Origin: Dendrophyllia cribrosa | Taxonomy: Eukaryota > Cnidaria > Anthozoa > Scleractinia > Dendrophylliidae | Direction of reading: 5' to 3' | Length of the DNA stretch: 64,000 nt | Assembly: GCA_024195265.1 (NCBI GenBank) | Contig: JAJLRJ010000006.1 | Location: 4,000,407 to 4,064,406, forward strand | In this document: positions 39,701 through 50,205 of the stretch, one piece after another | Layout: every line of letters starts with the position of its first letter | Numbering within the stretch: position 1 is the first letter of the stretch | The notes under the pieces: generated by a model | Database searches by the model: none | The model's input: only the letters and a program-made list of their open reading frames with translations | What the model was told of the DNA's origin: nothing | Translations under genes and position numbers: made by a program

Positions 39701-42700
39701 GACACTGTGTTCGCATCTATCCAGTATATTTACAGCAAATATATAAAAAAAATCTTGCCTAGTAGTTGCCTCTATGTCAAGATAGAAGGAGTTTGGCTTC
39801 ACGAATGAAATAATGGCGCCATAAATGCTTAGTGACCATGCCTTCTGAGGTCACGTGGCTTTAGCGAATGAATATATCTTTTTATCGAATGAAGATGATA
39901 TTTTTTTTTATCGAATGAAAATATTTTTTTCATCGAATTAATTTTTTTTATGAAATGAAAATCGGAGTATGGGGTCATTGGCTACCGTTGAAAAAAATAT
40001 GGAACAGATATATTTTTAACGAATAAAAACATACCATTTATCGAATGGAAATATTTTTAACGAATAAAAATATACCGTTTATCGAATGAAAATATTTTTA
40101 ACGAATTAAAATATACCATTTATCGAATGAAAATATTTTTAACGAATAAAAATATACCATTTATCGAATGAAAATATTTTTAACGAATAAAAATATACCA
40201 TTTATCGAATGAAAATATTTTTAACGAATAAAAATATACCATTTATCGAATGAAAATATTTTTAACGAATAAAAATATACCATTTATCGAATGAAAATAT
40301 TTCTAACGAATAAAAATATACCATTTATCGAATGAAAATATTTTTAACGAATAAAAATATACCATTTATCGAATGAAAATATTTTTAACGAATTAAAATA
40401 TACCATTTATCGAATGAAAATATTTTTAACGAATTAAAATATACCATTTATCGAATGAAAATATTTTTAACGAATAAAAATATACCATTTATCGAATGAA
40501 AATATTTTTAACGAATAAAAATATACCACTTATCGAATGAAAATATTTTTAACGAATAAAAATATACCATTTATCGAATGAAAATATTTTTAACGAATAA
40601 AAATATACCATTTATCGAATGGAAATATTTTTAACGAATAAAAATATAACATTTATCGAATGAAAATATTTTTAACGAATAAAAATATACCATTAATCGA
40701 ATGAAAATATTTTTAACGAATGAAAATATACCATTTTTCGAATGAAAATATTTTTTATCGAATTTTGCTACTTTTCGGCAACCATACTTTTGAAGCCTCC
40801 CTTTTATATTTTGGCCGGTCACTTACCGTTACGGCCGCAGCGCAGTTTTCCTCGTATAGATCGCCAACCATACACAATGCATCCCTTCGCGAAACAGTGC
40901 AAAGACAAGTTCACCGGATGGATCAACGCATAAGTGACGAATAAAAGCGTATTAAGTGAATTGGAACCCAAGGATGGAGATAAAACGCGATAAACATCGA
41001 TAAATCGATTCCTAAGCAGCCCGAAAGATAGGCAGCAAAATTATTCTTTCCCGTGGTTTCGAAATTTATGATTAGTCTGCGGCAAAGAGATAAAATGTAC
41101 TTTTGCTGAAAATTAACTTCAATACATATTAATAGTTCTGTTTTTGCCCACAGAAAACGACAACAGGGATTATTGGGTGCGAAAAGGAATGTGTGAAAAC
41201 TGATTAAGGTGGCTCGACTGGGTTTTTTGGAGACACAACATCCCAACTTTGAACGGCTGATACTTCACTGTCTGAGCTCGGTCAGGCAGGCTGCTTCACA
41301 CATAAACTAGAGATGAATTGAACTTTCCAAAAAAGTAGATTTGATTGACATCGGTGTTACCATAACAACGATCTGATGACGTCATGTTTTTTGCATATTA
41401 GTAATTTTCTCAACATCTTGACCTAAACTTTTAAAATGACTGCATTCCTCTTATAGTCTAGATGTAAGTCTTCAAGACTGCAAAGTTTGAAAAAATTCTA
41501 TGAGAGCGTTTTCAAAGAAAATTGGGTTGAATATTTTCCATCAAAAATTTAAAGATTCGCATTACTTTCTGTTATTTCGTCGATACCAGCATTTTCCTGA
41601 CAAATTGAAATAATATTTTCACCGTATTATCCATGTGTCATAAAAGTACCTTCCTTGAAGGTTTCATCCTGTTTGCTTCACTAGATTTCAGTTGATGTGA
41701 TCAGAAGCAATGTCTCAAATATGCTCATTCTACTCACAGAAGTAACACTTTTGTTAGGGAAGCGTTTATTTAAAAACTAGTCGATGAAATTTGTTTAAAA
41801 TCTTTTGATCTAAAGTTATACATGTAATGCACGACCTCTGTAAATTTCAAGTGCATTGAATCATTTTAAGGGCGCAAAATACAATTAAAAGTATAGGGGA
41901 CGTTTGCATTCGTCTTCCAAAGTTTCATTGCCGTATTATTTGTTGACAGCTGGTTTATTTCAGGACTTTCTCTTTTGTCTACATTCTACATATTTGTACA
42001 CTTTTGAATAAATTTTAAACGTGTTACATGTGCATGACCGCAGTCTTATGTTAATTGCCATTGTAGTCATTGTACTATGAAAAGAATTTTCACGATCGCT
42101 TTGGACCATGCAAGCATGGCAAACGTGTTGTTTCAAAAGCGCACAAATATGTAGAATGTAGACAAAAAAAAAAAGAGAAAGTCCTGAAATAAACCAGCTG
42201 TCAACAAATAATACGGCAATAAAACTTTGGAAGACGAATGCAAAAGTCCCCTATACTTTTAATTTTATTTCGCGCTCTTAAAATGATTCAATACACTTGA
42301 AATTTGCAGAGATAGTGCATTACATTTACAACTTTAGATCAAAAGATTTTAAACAAATTTTATCGACTAGTTTTTAAATAAACGCTTCCCTAACAAAAGT
42401 GTTACTTCTGTGAGTAGATTAAGCATATTTAAGACATTGCTTCTGATCACATCAACTGAAATCTAGTTAAGCAAACAGGATGAAACCTTCAAGGAATGTA
42501 CTTTTATGGCACATGAATAATATATGGTGAAAATATTGTTTCAATTTGTCAGGAAAACGCTGGCATCGACGAAATAACAGAAAGTAATGCGAATTTTTAA
42601 ATTTTTGATTGAAAATATTCAACCCAATTTTATTCGAAAACGCTCTCATAGAATTTTTTCAAACTTTGCAGTCTTGAGGACATACATCTAGACTATAAGA

Positions 42701-45700
42701 GGCATACACTCGTTTTAAAAGTTTAGGTCTAGATGTTAAGAAAATTGCCAATATGCAAAAAACATAACGTCATCAGATCGTTGTTATGGTAACAGTGATG
42801 TCAATCAAATCTACTTTTTTGGAAAGTTCAATTCATCTCTAGTTTATGTGTGAAGCAGCTTGCCTGACAGAGCTCGGACAGTGAAGTATCAGCCGTTCAA
42901 AGTTGGGGTGTTATGTCGCCAAAAAACCCAGTCGAGCCACCTTAAGATTTACTTCAAACGCGTGAATTTCCAAGGCGAATATGGACCACTAATGTGCGCA
43001 ATAAAATCCACCCTCTTGCTTGGCATTGAAATAGTCACACCACCGAACAAAATTTCGGAACTTTAATTTCAAGTTCTACCAGAAAACATGCAAAATAATA
43101 GCTAACAAAAATACATTTCGTTTACAGACAACATGCTCTAGTTATCCTTGTAAAAACAATGGCAAGTGTGTTCCAAATTACGGCGATAATCAGTACCATT
43201 GTGACTGTGCCCCGGGGTATGAAGGACGTCACTGCGAAACAGGTGAACTTTAGAAGTAAAATGGCGCTCGTGTTTACAATGTTGTTTACAATGTAAACCT
43301 CGTTCTTAAGGTCAGTAAGAGAGGTGGACTTCATGGAGTTTTTAATTTTGTCAAGTGACAATTATGTCGTCTTCGGACATTATTTTCAGTCATCTGAAAC
43401 CATATTTGTTCTTCTTACGATCTGAAACCCTGAAAACACTTCTTCCTTTCCACAACCCTGCCATCGCCATTTTTCAAGAAAGATTTATTGCTCGACGTTT
43501 CGGTGTCGTCATGACGCCATTAGTAATTGCTATAACGTTTTCATATCAAAAAGCAAAAAAACAAATAGGAATTAATTAGCATATACTAGTGATCATACCT
43601 TGCAACATTCACAACATGCACGTTAAAAGCTGCAACATGTATTAATCATGTTATTGAGAGAAATCATTTGCATCAGTTTCTTGGTGTCATTTTGATGCAA
43701 TTCGAGGCTTCGCTGATTTATCCAGGCAATTACAAATTACATCACATAGTTAATTAATTTCTATTTGTTTTTTTTTTTGCTTTTTGCTTTTTGCTTTTTG
43801 CTTTTTGCTTTTTGCTTTTTGATATGACAACGTTATTGCAATTAGGTGTATCAAAAGTAAAGAAAATATAACAAAGCGAATATTTAAGTAGGCTAGAGCT
43901 AACATTTACATACTAAATAGATAGCTAAACGAACACTTCAGTGCGAATTGAGTCAGTTTGCACGTTCAGTTCTGGTTTGAGTTTCCGTACTATGATTAGC
44001 ATCTCTTTGATGAGGCAATCGAATTTGCTTTGTAAATTTCAGCTCCAGCCTACTCAAATATTCGCTTTGTTATATTTTATTTACTCTTGGTAATGGCGTC
44101 ATGACGACACCTAAACGTCGAGCAATAAATCTTTCTTTAATGATTGCATGCCTTTGCTTTAGTAAATCTCTTTTGATCGCCATTTTTAATGCAGAAATAA
44201 CTACTCAAGCATATTAAGGCATGGTTCAGAGCCTAATTTGCATAAAGTCTGAAAACGATAATAACTTGGCAGCAGGATAAAACCACTGTTTACTTTAAGT
44301 GCCGAACATTTGCACCACGTGACATTTTGTACACGGAAAAGAATTTAAAATGGGGTGCCGAGATGGCATATGATTGATATAAATTAAAACGTTAATGTAT
44401 TTGTATGGTTCTCCCTTATATAAATCTGCACAGAATGGTTGACTATGATTTCAGTCAAACGGTTATTTCGTAAACGAGGTCACGTGACACATTTTGTCTC
44501 TTAATATCTTGATCTTGTTAATAAAATAAAAAAAGGCCATTCCCGTGACCGCAATAGTTAAACCTTAAGAAATTTGAGGACGCCTCGAATAGTCCTTGCT
44601 AATAGATAAATTCGGCTGACGCATTGTTGTACCCAATTCAATCCTTTTGGGATTAGAACTCTTTGTTCGTCATATTTCCATATCAATGAAGCATTGACAT
44701 GGAAATTATATGGAAATATTGTGAACAAAGAATCTTATTCCCAGAAGGTTTGAATTGGGTACAACAATGCGTTAGCCGAATTTGTCTATTGCGGGCACAA
44801 GCTTTGTAAACCCATACTTAACTTGAAATAAAACTTGTTGTTGTTGTTGTTGTTGTTGTTGTAAAAAATCCAGTTTGTGGTTGTTAAGGCTAAAAACATT
44901 ACTTTCAAAGGGAAAAATAATTTACTTCGAAGGGGTCTACACCAAGGGACGAGCCATGCCCTAACATACTTGAGTAGCCCCACTACATGGGACGAGGTTG
45001 GTCTTATGGCCCTGTCACACTATTGCGTATCGTACAAGCGTATGCCAGCGTATATAAAATATTACTCATACGCTCGTATACGCTGACATACGCTAGGGCT
45101 ACGTTAGGCAAAGGTTGTATACGTTTCAAGCACGGTCGCATACGGTGGCATACGATGGCATACAGCGAGGCAGAAAAATGTTTTTAAGCATGCTTAAAAA
45201 TTTTGTGCGTATTCGGACGTATGGTTTATACGCTAAGCATACGCTAGGCATACGCTGAATACGCGAGAGTTACGCTAGAGGTACGTTACTCATAGGTCAA
45301 GTGCGCTGGTCAAACGCTGTATTTTCAAGGGCATTTTGTGCGTATAAAAATTATTTTATGAATTTTCATACGCAACTCATACGTTTCTCTCATACGCAAT
45401 AGTGTGACAGGGCCTTAATGTGGGATTTTGCCATTGGCCGTTCCCGTTTCACAACTGAAAGCTGCAAGGCCAAGACATTTATGTACGGTTTTGTGCACAA
45501 CTCATTCAACTGTGTTCTTGTCTTGACTTGTCATTAATAACTCGTTGCAAGCTCTAAAAGCTTAGGTAGCCAGTTTCTCTTTGGTTTCTTATTCTTTAAG
45601 TTACTTCACAATTACTTTATCCACTTTCATTAGATATTGACGAATGTTCCAGTAATCCTTGTTTAAACGGAGGAACGTGTACAGACCAGGTTAATAGATA

Positions 45701-48231
45701 TGTTTGTAGTTGTCAGCCTGGGTACACAGGAACTCAGTGCCAAACAAGTGAGTTGTCAGTAATTTCCATTATAATATAGCTGCATGGCCGTGCTTGCAAA
45801 CGGGCGCTCTGATTGGCTACCTGAACGGGCAAAATAGAGCCCGGTCGGCATTGTCAGCTGTGTTCCCGCAAAACAAATTTATTTTGGCCATATAATAAGT
45901 CATTTATTGACCAAGCGATTAATATGGCTGGATAAATTACACCTACCCAATCAGATGTAGCCAGATCAGGACACCTATTTTCCTTGCCTTTTGAGTGGGT
46001 CTGGAGAGGTTGCACTGCGCATACTCCCCGCTAGCTAATCACAACTAACTCACTCATTGGATATATCGTTGTTGGGTCTTCAAAATAACAGGAAAAAAAA
46101 ACAATACGCAAAAAACGTAAAACAAAGCGTTTCCTTGTTAATAATTTGTTTATTGTTTAGCAAGTTTTAGCAATCATTATGGAGTTGCAATCCCTTCCCT
46201 TTCTATTCAACTGCATGTTCTTCTGGCAGCTTCGTCCCTCGTATTCGCAACTCCGAAAAATTTAAAATATGACGGCCTGTTCCGCGGCTTTTGCGTGCAG
46301 CTAAACATAGTGAATACCCATTCTGCGAGTATGGAGCTCCGCTCACGTAGGAGCTTTGATAAAACTATTCAATATTCAGAAAGCAATTTAATTAAGTATA
46401 TTTTTCAGATATCAACGAATGTTCCAACAATCCTTGTTTAAACGGAGGAACATGTACTGACCAGGTTAATGGATATGTTTGCACCTGTCAGCCTGGGTAC
46501 ACAGGACTCGATGCGGAACAAGTAAGTTTTGACAATTTGCTCAAAAAAATAATGGATGAAAAAATAAGGGGTGTTTTTGCTAAATTTTTCTGCGCATCTT
46601 TACGGTACACTGACTTAATATGACGTTGCAATGTCATGTATTGAACGCCAGCACGAAATCACAACACATGTAGCGTTGGGGACCTTTGCATTAACTTTGC
46701 CCGCATTTTGCTCTGGATGGCAGGTGACTTCCATGCTTCATTTTAATTCTACACATAGAGCCATTATTCGAGCATGGAGCTCCGCTTGGGTAGGAGTTTT
46801 AATAAAACTACCCAGTTTTAACAAAACAATTCACGAATTAATATATTTTCTCAGATATCAACGAATGTTCCAGTAATCCCTGTTTAAGGGAGGAACGTGT
46901 GCTGACTAATGGATATGTTTGTAGCTGTCAGTCTAGATACGGAGGAGCTCAATGCCAGACAATTAGGTTGAGAAAATAATTGGACCCGTCCAATTATAAT
47001 TCCTTGGTTTTAATTAACAATATGCAAAAAATAATAATCGTTGAAAAAATAAAAGGGCGTATGCACTAATTGTTTCTGCGCATCTTTTCTTTGGATCCAT
47101 AACCCGTTTCGCAGATACGGCAGCCATATTGATTTTGCCCCCAGGGCATCCCATAATGACCATTTAAATTAATATATTCCTTTGTTTTCAATGTTCATTA
47201 TGGGATGCCCTGGGGGCAAAATCAATATGGTTGCCGTATCTGCGAAACGGGCTATGGCGAGAAAATTCAATAATACCATGGTTCATAAGCTTAATACAAC
47301 AAGTCGCAATCGTGATTATCATGCTACAAGACAATCCGGGCGGAATCGTAGAGTGAGCGGGCAAGATCTTAAATTTCCCCCCCGCTCCCGGAACCAATCA
47401 TATTGCAGGATTCGCAGAATTCCGCCCGCTCGCGCTCTGAGAAAAAAATTATGCGTGACATGTTTATTAAGGGACCATAGATTTAGTTCTATCGTAACTA
47501 AAAAAATAAATAAATTACTTTTCCTTAGTAATGGCTAGTGTTTGCTTCGATAATGCTGTTGGTGTTGCTGACCCCAATACAATCCTAAATGACCAGATGA
47601 CAGCTTCTTCAAGGTACAATGATAACTACTATGGTTACAACGGTCGTCTCAACCGACCAAAAAGGCTGGTGTGCAAAAGGTTGTTGCGGAAGTCAGGATT
47701 GGCTTCAAATTGATCTCGGGAAAACGTTTCAAATATGTGGTGTTGCTTCCCAAGGAAATGGACGTCCGACGTACAATGAGTACGTTGCAGACTTCAAGCT
47801 GTCCTATTCACCTGATGGAAGTGGCTGGACTACGTATAAGAAAGCTGATGGTTCAGAAATGGCGAGAAGCGTAATAACTAGTAAAAAACTGTCATAGTCA
47901 TATCGGTTGTCTACGTAACTCTCATTTTCTATCGATTGTCTACGTAACTCTCATTCTCTCATGAGTAGAATGAGGAGTAGGGGGGAGGATTACTAAACAT
48001 ATCGCAGTTTTGTTTTACGTTTTTAAGCATGACTATATTTCCTTTTGACAGCGAGTAACTGGTCCTCGTACTTGTTTATTTTTACAGCAATTTCACAGGA
48101 ATGGAGGCTACAATCAAATTGATGAACACAGTTTACCAGTGCCGTTGTCTACACGATACATCCGATTCATTCCAACAGCTCAACACAACTGGAACTGTCT
48201 TAGAGTAGAGGTGTATGGCGCTGCTCCTTAA
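33931..48231 (+). CDS. Gene A: secreted PAN-EGF-F5/8C protein, decaying
   Basis: The exons are 33931-34317 (signal peptide plus PAN/apple domain), 43128-43242 (EGF), 45634-45747 (calcium-binding-type [13 protein letters not shown]), 46409-46521 and 46855-46962 (damaged EGF repeats), 47529-47861 and 48088-48231 (F5/8C domain, ending [10 protein letters not shown] then AAP and stop). All phases agree if damage is ignored. Breaks: exon 4 lacks one base, so its last Cys is lost. Exon 5 has compensating small deletions that remove a Cys, and its donor is gone. The F5/8C exon has one extra base near 47653, which brings a stop at 47713, and its donor reads GC. Either this is a pseudogene or some breaks are assembly errors. 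The product, if made, would be a secreted adhesive matrix or mucus protein. It is paralogous to gene B. Confidence 0.75.
34784..35750. mobile_element. 967-bp Harbinger-type element, TSD TAA
   Basis: Terminal inverted repeats TGCGCCGATCAATTCGAAAC continue into ATCAACATCCCCC and are perfect for over 30 bp. They are flanked by TAA on both sides. CCCGGGCATTTGAAC-type words recur near both ends. It is non-coding. It is in gene A intron 1. Confidence 0.9.
35756..35990. mobile_element. 235-bp TA-flanked MITE abutting the previous element
   Basis: GCGCTGCGCACAA and its inverse form the ends, with TA outside. The interior has repeated AAAATGTAATAAC words. It begins three bases after the TAA duplication of 34784-35750. 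Confidence 0.8.
36322..37588. mobile_element. 1.27-kb TIR element with CAAGTGCACTT ends
   Basis: The tips GGTGGGTTCATACTAGAC and GTCTAGTGTGAACCCCCCC are inverted. Both ends carry tandem CAAGTGCACTT palindromes. TACTG occurs on both sides. The interior holds the broken Myb/SANT gene listed next, which points to PIF/Harbinger origin. Confidence 0.8.
36560..36870 (-). pseudogene. Broken Myb/SANT-like (trihelix) domain of a Harbinger element
   Basis: On the minus strand one frame reads [20 protein letters not shown], then LKKVST, GAWENLE, NIQQV, RAVY and [11 protein letters not shown], with stop codons between the blocks. The spacing of Trp residues and the order match the Myb/SANT-like DNA-binding domain. 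PIF/Harbinger elements encode this as a second protein that helps the transposase. At least five in-frame stops make it a relic. A Ser/Thr/Lys-rich leader precedes it. Confidence 0.65.
38504..38880 (+). pseudogene. Inverted partial copy of the integrase-type transposase, 5' half
   Basis: It translates to the same N-terminal region as 39146-39802 but on the opposite strand ([38 protein letters not shown]). It is cut off inside the helix-turn-helix near 38880, where the arm joins the core of the other copy. Confidence 0.75.
38882..39802 (-). pseudogene. Integrase-type (rve-like DDE) transposase, frameshifted
   Basis: The N-terminal frame (39146-39802) has a helix-turn-helix, [19 protein letters not shown], preceded by [15 protein letters not shown]. 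The core region continues through frame changes: [17 protein letters not shown] holds the first catalytic Asp, then FVIHGG and [11 protein letters not shown], then [12 protein letters not shown] with the second Asp. The block with the third catalytic residue (Glu) is missing because the sequence passes into the inverted arm. I recognise the layout from integrase-core proteins widespread in coral and fish genomes. The superfamily name is left open. It cannot be active. Confidence 0.8.
39870..40760 (+). repeat. 41-bp AT-rich satellite array
   Basis: About 20 head-to-tail units of exactly 41 bp contain ACCATTTATCGAATGAAAAT and ATTTTTAACGAATAAAAATA. Units differ at only a few positions. It is not a CRISPR array, since there are no unique spacers. 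Confidence 0.95.
41208..42941. mobile_element. 1.73-kb TTAA-flanked palindromic element
   Basis: It starts GGTGGCTCGACTGGG and ends in its inverse, with TTAA at 41204-41207 and 42942-42945. The arms are inverted over about 0.8 kb and meet near 42000-42150. There is no ORF. The tip GGTGGCTC is shared with 55024-55348. Confidence 0.9.
43128..43242 (+). CDS. Gene A exon 2: EGF domain
   Basis: Acceptor GTTTACAG, donor GTGAAC, phase 0 to phase 1. A six-Cys EGF is encoded ([25 protein letters not shown]). Confidence 0.9.
43476..44138. mobile_element. 663-bp inverted-repeat element
   Basis: AAGAAAGATTTATTGCTCGA continuing to CGTCATGACG is inverted at the right end. An inner 7-bp microsatellite (GCTTTTT, 43779-43821) lies inside. 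It is in gene A intron 2. Confidence 0.75.
44598..44792. mobile_element. 195-bp palindromic MITE
   Basis: AAATTCGGCTGACGCATTGT and its inverse (one change), continuing through TGTACCCAATTCAA, span nearly the whole length. Confidence 0.8.
44835..44861. repeat. (GTT)n microsatellite
   Basis: Nine uninterrupted GTT/TTG triplets follow AATAAAAC. This could be the tail of a retroposed sequence. Confidence 0.9.
45008..45414. mobile_element. 407-bp Harbinger-type MITE rich in CATACGC, TSD TTA
   Basis: The ends GGCCCTGTCACACTATTGCG and the inverse are perfect, and TTA lies on both sides (one extra T at the left). CATACGCT/AGCGTATG words fill the interior. Confidence 0.85.
45634..45747 (+). CDS. Gene A exon 3: calcium-binding-type EGF
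   Basis: It encodes [20 protein letters not shown] then [14 protein letters not shown], with all six Cys. DIDEC is the calcium-binding EGF start. Phase 1 to phase 1, so the exon can be duplicated or skipped without a frame change. Confidence 0.9.
46409..46521 (+). pseudogene. Gene A exon 4: EGF copy with 1-nt deletion
   Basis: It is nearly identical to exon 3 but 113 instead of 114 nt. One A is missing before ACTCGATGC, so the end reads GYTGLDAEQ, the last Cys is lost and the outgoing phase is wrong. Confidence 0.85.
46855..46962 (+). pseudogene. Gene A exon 5: EGF copy with deletions and lost donor
   Basis: It begins [11 protein letters not shown] 1-nt and a 5-nt deletion change the middle to REERVLT, removing a Cys, before the frame is restored at [14 protein letters not shown]. 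The donor GTGAG of exon 3 is here TTAGG. Confidence 0.85.
47103..47251. mobile_element. 149-bp palindromic MITE
   Basis: CCCGTTTCGCAGATACGGCA and the near-perfect inverse continue through TTTTGCCCCCAGGGCATCCC to a loop of about 35 bp. It is in gene A intron 5. Confidence 0.9.
47529..47861 (+). CDS. Gene A exon 6: F5/8C (discoidin) domain, 1-nt insertion
   Basis: It opens with [20 protein letters not shown] in the frame set by exon 3. Near 47653 the reading must shift by one base to continue as [20 protein letters not shown], then [18 protein letters not shown]. Without one C the length fits phase exactly. The donor is GC (ATG|GCGAGA). The unshifted frame stops at 47713. Confidence 0.85.
48088..48231 (+). 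CDS. Gene A exon 7: end of F5/8C domain and stop
   Basis: Acceptor TTTTTACAG. It encodes [20 protein letters not shown] then [20 protein letters not shown] and EVYGAAP, ending in TAA. RYIRF and [10 protein letters not shown] are hallmarks of the C-terminal half of F5/8C domains. Confidence 0.9.
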   Translation, partial: QFHRNGGYNQIDEHSLPVPLSTRYIRFIPTAQHNWNCLRVEVYGAAP

Positions 48232-48947
48232 ACCTGATAATCAGTTGCATTTTGCTGTTTTTGATCGACTGATTTATAACTCAACACATTGATACACTGC
48301 CCAAATATGGCCCAAATATGGAGCCAAATATAACTGAGCGGATTGAAAATAAACTATCTCGTCATGACGGTTGTAGGAGCTAAAACGAGCAAGTTTGTAA
48401 ACAACAGCGATCGACTCATCTCGACTTCGATGTTTGAAAATTTGGTGCTGATGGAAGGGACTATAAAAAGCCGCGTCAAAGTACTACAGGTGACAATGTT
48501 TTAACCGTTTGTGTCCATTAGCCGTGAATTTTTGTAAGACATACTGACGTCGCTGCAGTTCTTTCAGACTTTTCGCTGCTATGTTTAGGTAGCCGTGTGT
48601 TTGTTCATTTTGTTTTGATTCTGAATTGAACTTTTTAAGACACGAAACACCTGTAACTAAAAAATTCTATACCATTTTACTGTCTTTTAATTTGTGTAGT
48701 CACAATTCTGTCCCATTCTTTACGTAGACGAAAGCTCTTCGTAGAAACTCAGTCTCAAATTGTGTACGCTAAATTAATCAGTTCGCTTGGCAAAATTTTC
48801 GGCATTTGCTGATTGTTGTGTATATATAAGAAATGACGCGAGGGAAAATATTGTTGTAAGCCTTTTTATTTAACAAAAGTTTGAATATCTCAATGAATTT
48901 TTTTTCTGGAAACTGTGATTTGTTATCAATGTGTTGAATTATAAAAC
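48232..48947. other. 3' flank of gene A
   Basis: A probable 3' UTR with AATAAA-like ATTGAAAATAAAC at about 48341. No further gene or repeat was seen. Confidence 0.4.
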
Positions 48948-49066
48948 AGTTATAGTGCTCATGTTTGCGCAATATAACCTGATTTTAGCCAACTCGACCT
49001 ACGGCCTCGTCGACTAAGCATCCGGCGATATAGAGCTTCGTTTTCGCACTATAACTGTTAAATAAC
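48948..49066. mobile_element. 119-bp MITE (ACAGTTATAGTGC ends)
   Basis: ACAGTTATAGTGC at the left and GCACTATAACTGTT at the right are inverted, around a GC-richer interior with CGACCTACGGCCTCGTCG. Confidence 0.7.
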
Positions 49067-49213
49067 CAGCATTCATGCAAAGAATAATCATAACTTGAAG
49101 GCGAAATTTTCCTGTTGAAGTGTTTATTTCTTTCTCATTGGACGCAAGTAAATTGTTTTTCATAAGCGGTATTCCAGAATAAGACGTCGACGTTTATATT
49201 TGGCGATTTTAAC

Positions 49214-49375
49214 GATGGCGTCATTTGTACTACAACTACCAGAATTCAATTCGTTTTTCCTTTCTTGTTTGAATATTTAATTTTAATCCCAGTGAAACGT
49301 AAATAACAACAAGCCTAATTTTACTTGAAAAAAAAACCCTGAAAAATTCTGGTAGTCGTAGTAAATGACGCCATC
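49214..49375. mobile_element. 162-bp MITE (GATGGCGTCATTT ends)
   Basis: GATGGCGTCATTTGTACTAC and the near inverse, continuing through CTACCAGAATT, form the two ends. Confidence 0.75.
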
Positions 49376-49639
49376 ACTCACGCATTTCACTGGCTCTAAA
49401 TTTAAGAAATTTTTAGTTAAAAAAGGTTAGACACTGATTTGGGGAAAGGATCGTCACGTATAATATTGCTCAATTCCAACGAAGCCAGGTTTTTTTATCT
49501 ATTCATTCATTCATTTATGTATTGATTAAAAAAATGTATTTGTGCCATTAAGTGGTTAACTTATATAAATTGCTAGCTAAAAAAGCCTTAGTTGTTTCCA
49601 TAGAGTTATGCATGGTAACATAATTGTAAGTTTGTTAGA

Positions 49640-50205
49640 ACGTCCAACACAGTTACACCTTATTGAAGAACCGTTGACCCGTGCCGAAAAGTATAAACCT
49701 GGGTAGCCAGCATTGGCAAGCTTAGTAATATGTCAAAATGTTTTCTTTGTTTGAGACATTCATGTTACTATAGAGCATGATTTATGCATCCTGTGTTAAT
49801 GTAATGTGTACTCTGTCACAGACGAAGATTAATTTTTCCAACTTCCCAGTAAACCTTTGGGTCGCATCGTTCATGGTTCCTTTAATTTGGTGTACACCAA
49901 ATTGAAGAAACGTTGTCGGGTGAAAAGCATAAACCATGAACGATGCGACCCAAAGGTTTACTGGGAAATTGGGTAAATTAACCTTCGTCTCTAACAGAAT
50001 ACACCTTATATCAACACAACATGCATGAATCATGCTTTAAAATGTCTCAACCAAAGAAAGCATCTTGATTATCGAGAAATGGAATATTACTTAGCTTGCC
50101 AATGCTGCCTACCCATAATCCCATTCGGTCTCATCGTTCATGGTTTGTGCTTTTCACGGGTCAACGTTTCTTCAATTTGGTGTATACGACTAATACGAGT
50201 GTTAA
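49640..50205. repeat. Large palindrome with inner hairpin
   Basis: Outer arms (GGTGTAA...GAAGAACCGTTGACCC against GGGTCAACGTTTCTTC) and inner arms (AACCTTTGGGTCGCATCG and its inverse) are nested around a centre near 49905. TGTCTCAA...CAAAGAAA blocks are also inverted. Pairing is about 80-90% over some 280 bp per arm. Confidence 0.75.

Larger units (their letters stand above)
38074..40788. mobile_element. 2.7-kb palindromic integrase-type transposon with 41-bp end arrays
   Basis: Outer inverted ends AGTATGGTTGCCGAAAAGTA lead into arrays built on ATTTATCGAATGAAAATATT. The left array has about 3-5 units and the right array about 20. Inside, the left and right arms (about 38380-38880 and 39300-39870) are inverted copies that each carry the transposase 5' half. 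The single central segment carries the catalytic core. It fills much of gene A intron 1. Confidence 0.85.

Noticed and set aside
39870..40760. Regular 41-bp array as a possible CRISPR-like locus
   Set aside because: Units are continuous and near-identical with no unique spacers, and it is the end array of a transposon in animal DNA.
46631..46876. 81-codon plus-strand ORF between the EGF exons of gene A
   Set aside because: It is intronic, with no Cys pattern, and overlaps the acceptor of exon 5 out of frame.
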